A stretch of DNA of 22,864 nt from a virus. Every line of letters starts with the position of its first letter. The stretch's first letter is position 1. Positions 22,022-22,864 of the stretch are shown here, in pieces. The stretch spans positions 1-22,864 of IMG/VR virus record IMGVR_UViG_3300031825_000376; one strand, given 5' to 3'. The notes beneath the pieces were generated by a model. The model was not told the DNA's origin. It saw only the letters and a program-made list of their open reading frames with translations, and did no database searches. The translations under genes were made by a program, and so were the position numbers.

Positions 22022-22233
22022 ATCACCACCTCAACGCTAGCCCGCGACACAAACACCCGATTGAGCACGCCCTCGATCGCAATCTCGACGTCGCCGGCAT
22101 AGTCAGGGTCGTTCTGAACGCAGGGGTCGAGCACCGTCGCGATATCCGCGACCGGCTCCCATCCGTTCGGCGTCCAGCGGTTGCTGTGAGCGATGACCTT
22201 TTGGCCGGGGTGGAGGGCCGGGGTCGCGCTCAC
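22018..22233 (-). CDS. Small β-rich hypothetical protein
   Basis: This 71-residue protein starts at GTG 22233 in a GTGA overlap. It reads LHPGQKVIAHSNRWTPNGWEPVADIATV, then VEIAIEGVLNRVFVSRASVEVVM, with alternating hydrophobic residues that suggest an SH3-like or small barrel fold. No family is named. It lies between two other small genes in the operon. Confidence 0.6.
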   Translation of the reverse strand: MSATPALHPGQKVIAHSNRWTPNGWEPVADIATVLDPCVQNDPDYAGDVEIAIEGVLNRVFVSRASVEVVM

Positions 22234-22586
22234 AGCGGCACCTGATCTTCAATACGCTTGGCATCCGGCAGCGGCGTCCACCAGAGGTGCGCATGATCCG
22301 ATGAATGGAATGGCCAACCGCCAACATCGATGCGCAGCGTGTCGAAGGTCTTGCCCGCCACCTCAATGTTGATCGGGACCGTAAAGCCCATATCAAGCGG
22401 GCTGCCCACATAAGGCGCCTCGCAGATCGGGATGCGCCACCAGAGCACATCACCCCGGTCCTCGTGCCAGTCGCAGAACGGGCGTGGGCGGTGTAGGTCG
22501 TCGCCTTGGCAGTGCGGGCACATGCCGGAACGAACAGCATCGTCAAACGAGTCGTAGCGGGCTTGCATGGCGTCATCGGGGCTCAT
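22230..22586 (-). CDS. Hypothetical protein with CxxC motif
   Basis: ATG 22586 is preferred because it overlaps the upstream stop (TGATG); the longer reading to 22652 runs inside the upstream gene. The 118 residues include SPDDAMQARYDSFDDAVRSG, MCPHCQGDDLHRPRPFCDWHEDRG, where Cys, Cys and later His/Cys could bind zinc, and a β-rich end with MGFTVPINIEVAGK and GGWPFHSSDHAHLWWTPLPD. No family is recognised. It is the second gene of the visible minus-strand operon. Confidence 0.6.
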   Translation of the reverse strand: MSPDDAMQARYDSFDDAVRSGMCPHCQGDDLHRPRPFCDWHEDRGDVLWWRIPICEAPYVGSPLDMGFTVPINIEVAGKTFDTLRIDVGGWPFHSSDHAHLWWTPLPDAKRIEDQVPL

Positions 22587-22864
22587 CAGTATTCCTCCCG
22601 CCCGCAGGCGCCGCATTTCATCTTTGGTCCCTCCATCGGGATCGGACGCCAATCGTGGTCACAACCCTTAGACCGAAGCGCGCGGCCCACAGGAGTGAAG
22701 AACGCCGCCTCCAGTTCCCGCTTCGTGGCCATCACCTGATCACCGGCAACGCTGAAGCCGAGTGCTTGCGCATCGGCCATGAACTTCGCCGCGCCGGTGG
22801 CGCTGCCAACAAAGGCGGCGTTCCAGTGCCTGTCCAGCACCACTGTTTCATCTGCGCCGATCAT
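22586..22864 (-). CDS. Hypothetical protein with C-terminal zinc-ribbon motif (possibly partial)
   Basis: The first codon, ATG, is at the window edge, so an upstream start cannot be excluded. From it, 92 residues read IGADETVVLDRHWNAAFVG, then an α/β part (KFMADAQALGFSVAGDQ), and end SKGCDHDWRPIP and KMKCGACGREEY. CDHDW and CGAC form a likely zinc site common in phage small proteins. It overlaps the next gene by one base (TGATG), the only junction in this operon not of 4 bases. Confidence 0.6.
   Translation of the reverse strand: MIGADETVVLDRHWNAAFVGSATGAAKFMADAQALGFSVAGDQVMATKRELEAAFFTPVGRALRSKGCDHDWRPIPMEGPKMKCGACGREEY

Noticed and set aside
21614-22102. 162-codon plus-strand frame in the minus operon
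   Set aside because: It crosses three well-packed minus-strand genes with 4-nt overlaps and has shadow composition.
1-22864. tRNA, rRNA, integrase, attachment site or insertion sequence
   Set aside because: None was found by eye; the window alone cannot show whether this is an integrated prophage or a free phage genome.

Overview
The window is the tail, host-recognition and lysis part of a contractile-tailed (myovirus-type) phage or prophage. It is GC-rich, and most genes start within a few bases of the previous stop. The high GC, a GH19-type endolysin and general protein character fit an alphaproteobacterial host, plausibly a sphingomonad; this is inference, because no host gene, integrase or attachment site is present. 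The structural genes correspond to the DUF3383-type sheath lineage, with a minimal baseplate like that of cyanophage Pam3.

Layout, + strand: end of a neck/head-completion gene and the neck terminator (1-815); DUF3383 sheath (851-2365); DUF3277 tube, which appears to start at an ATC codon (2403-2858); tail assembly chaperone followed by a DUF6889-like frame, linked by a predicted -1 frameshift (2869-3506); a short tape measure with a tail lysozyme domain (3503-5155); then Dit-like protein, plug, hub, Gp138-type spike, sheath initiator, baseplate J and DUF2612 protein (5157-9840). The host-recognition module follows: a gp53-like fibre with its assembly protein (9855-11347), then a second fibre set (11376-15284) in which two consecutive genes share a decapeptide (30-bp) repeat and the larger protein ends in an SGNH hydrolase domain. 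Next are a SAM methyltransferase and a small gene (15347-16267), a two-gene minus-strand island (16270-16896), and the lysis region (16937-19913): small membrane proteins, GH19 endolysin, holin candidate, i-spanin and o-spanin. A predicted 91-nt three-way-junction RNA lies between the two spanins.

From about 19.97 kb to the end, all genes are on the minus strand and converge on the lysis genes. They are small phage hypotheticals plus a cytosine-C5-methylase-like protein. All junctions but one are 4-nt ATGA/GTGA overlaps, including both ends of a 19-codon mini-ORF. The boundary near 19.96 kb looks like a mosaic junction: a new signal-peptide ORF with a good ribosome binding site is cut short there.

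The points most worth checking are the structured RNA in the spanin interval, the ATC start of the tube gene, the frameshift signal, the decapeptide-repeat fibre pair with its hydrolase tip, the mini-ORFs at 18131 and 20964, and the inverted island at 16.3-16.9 kb.
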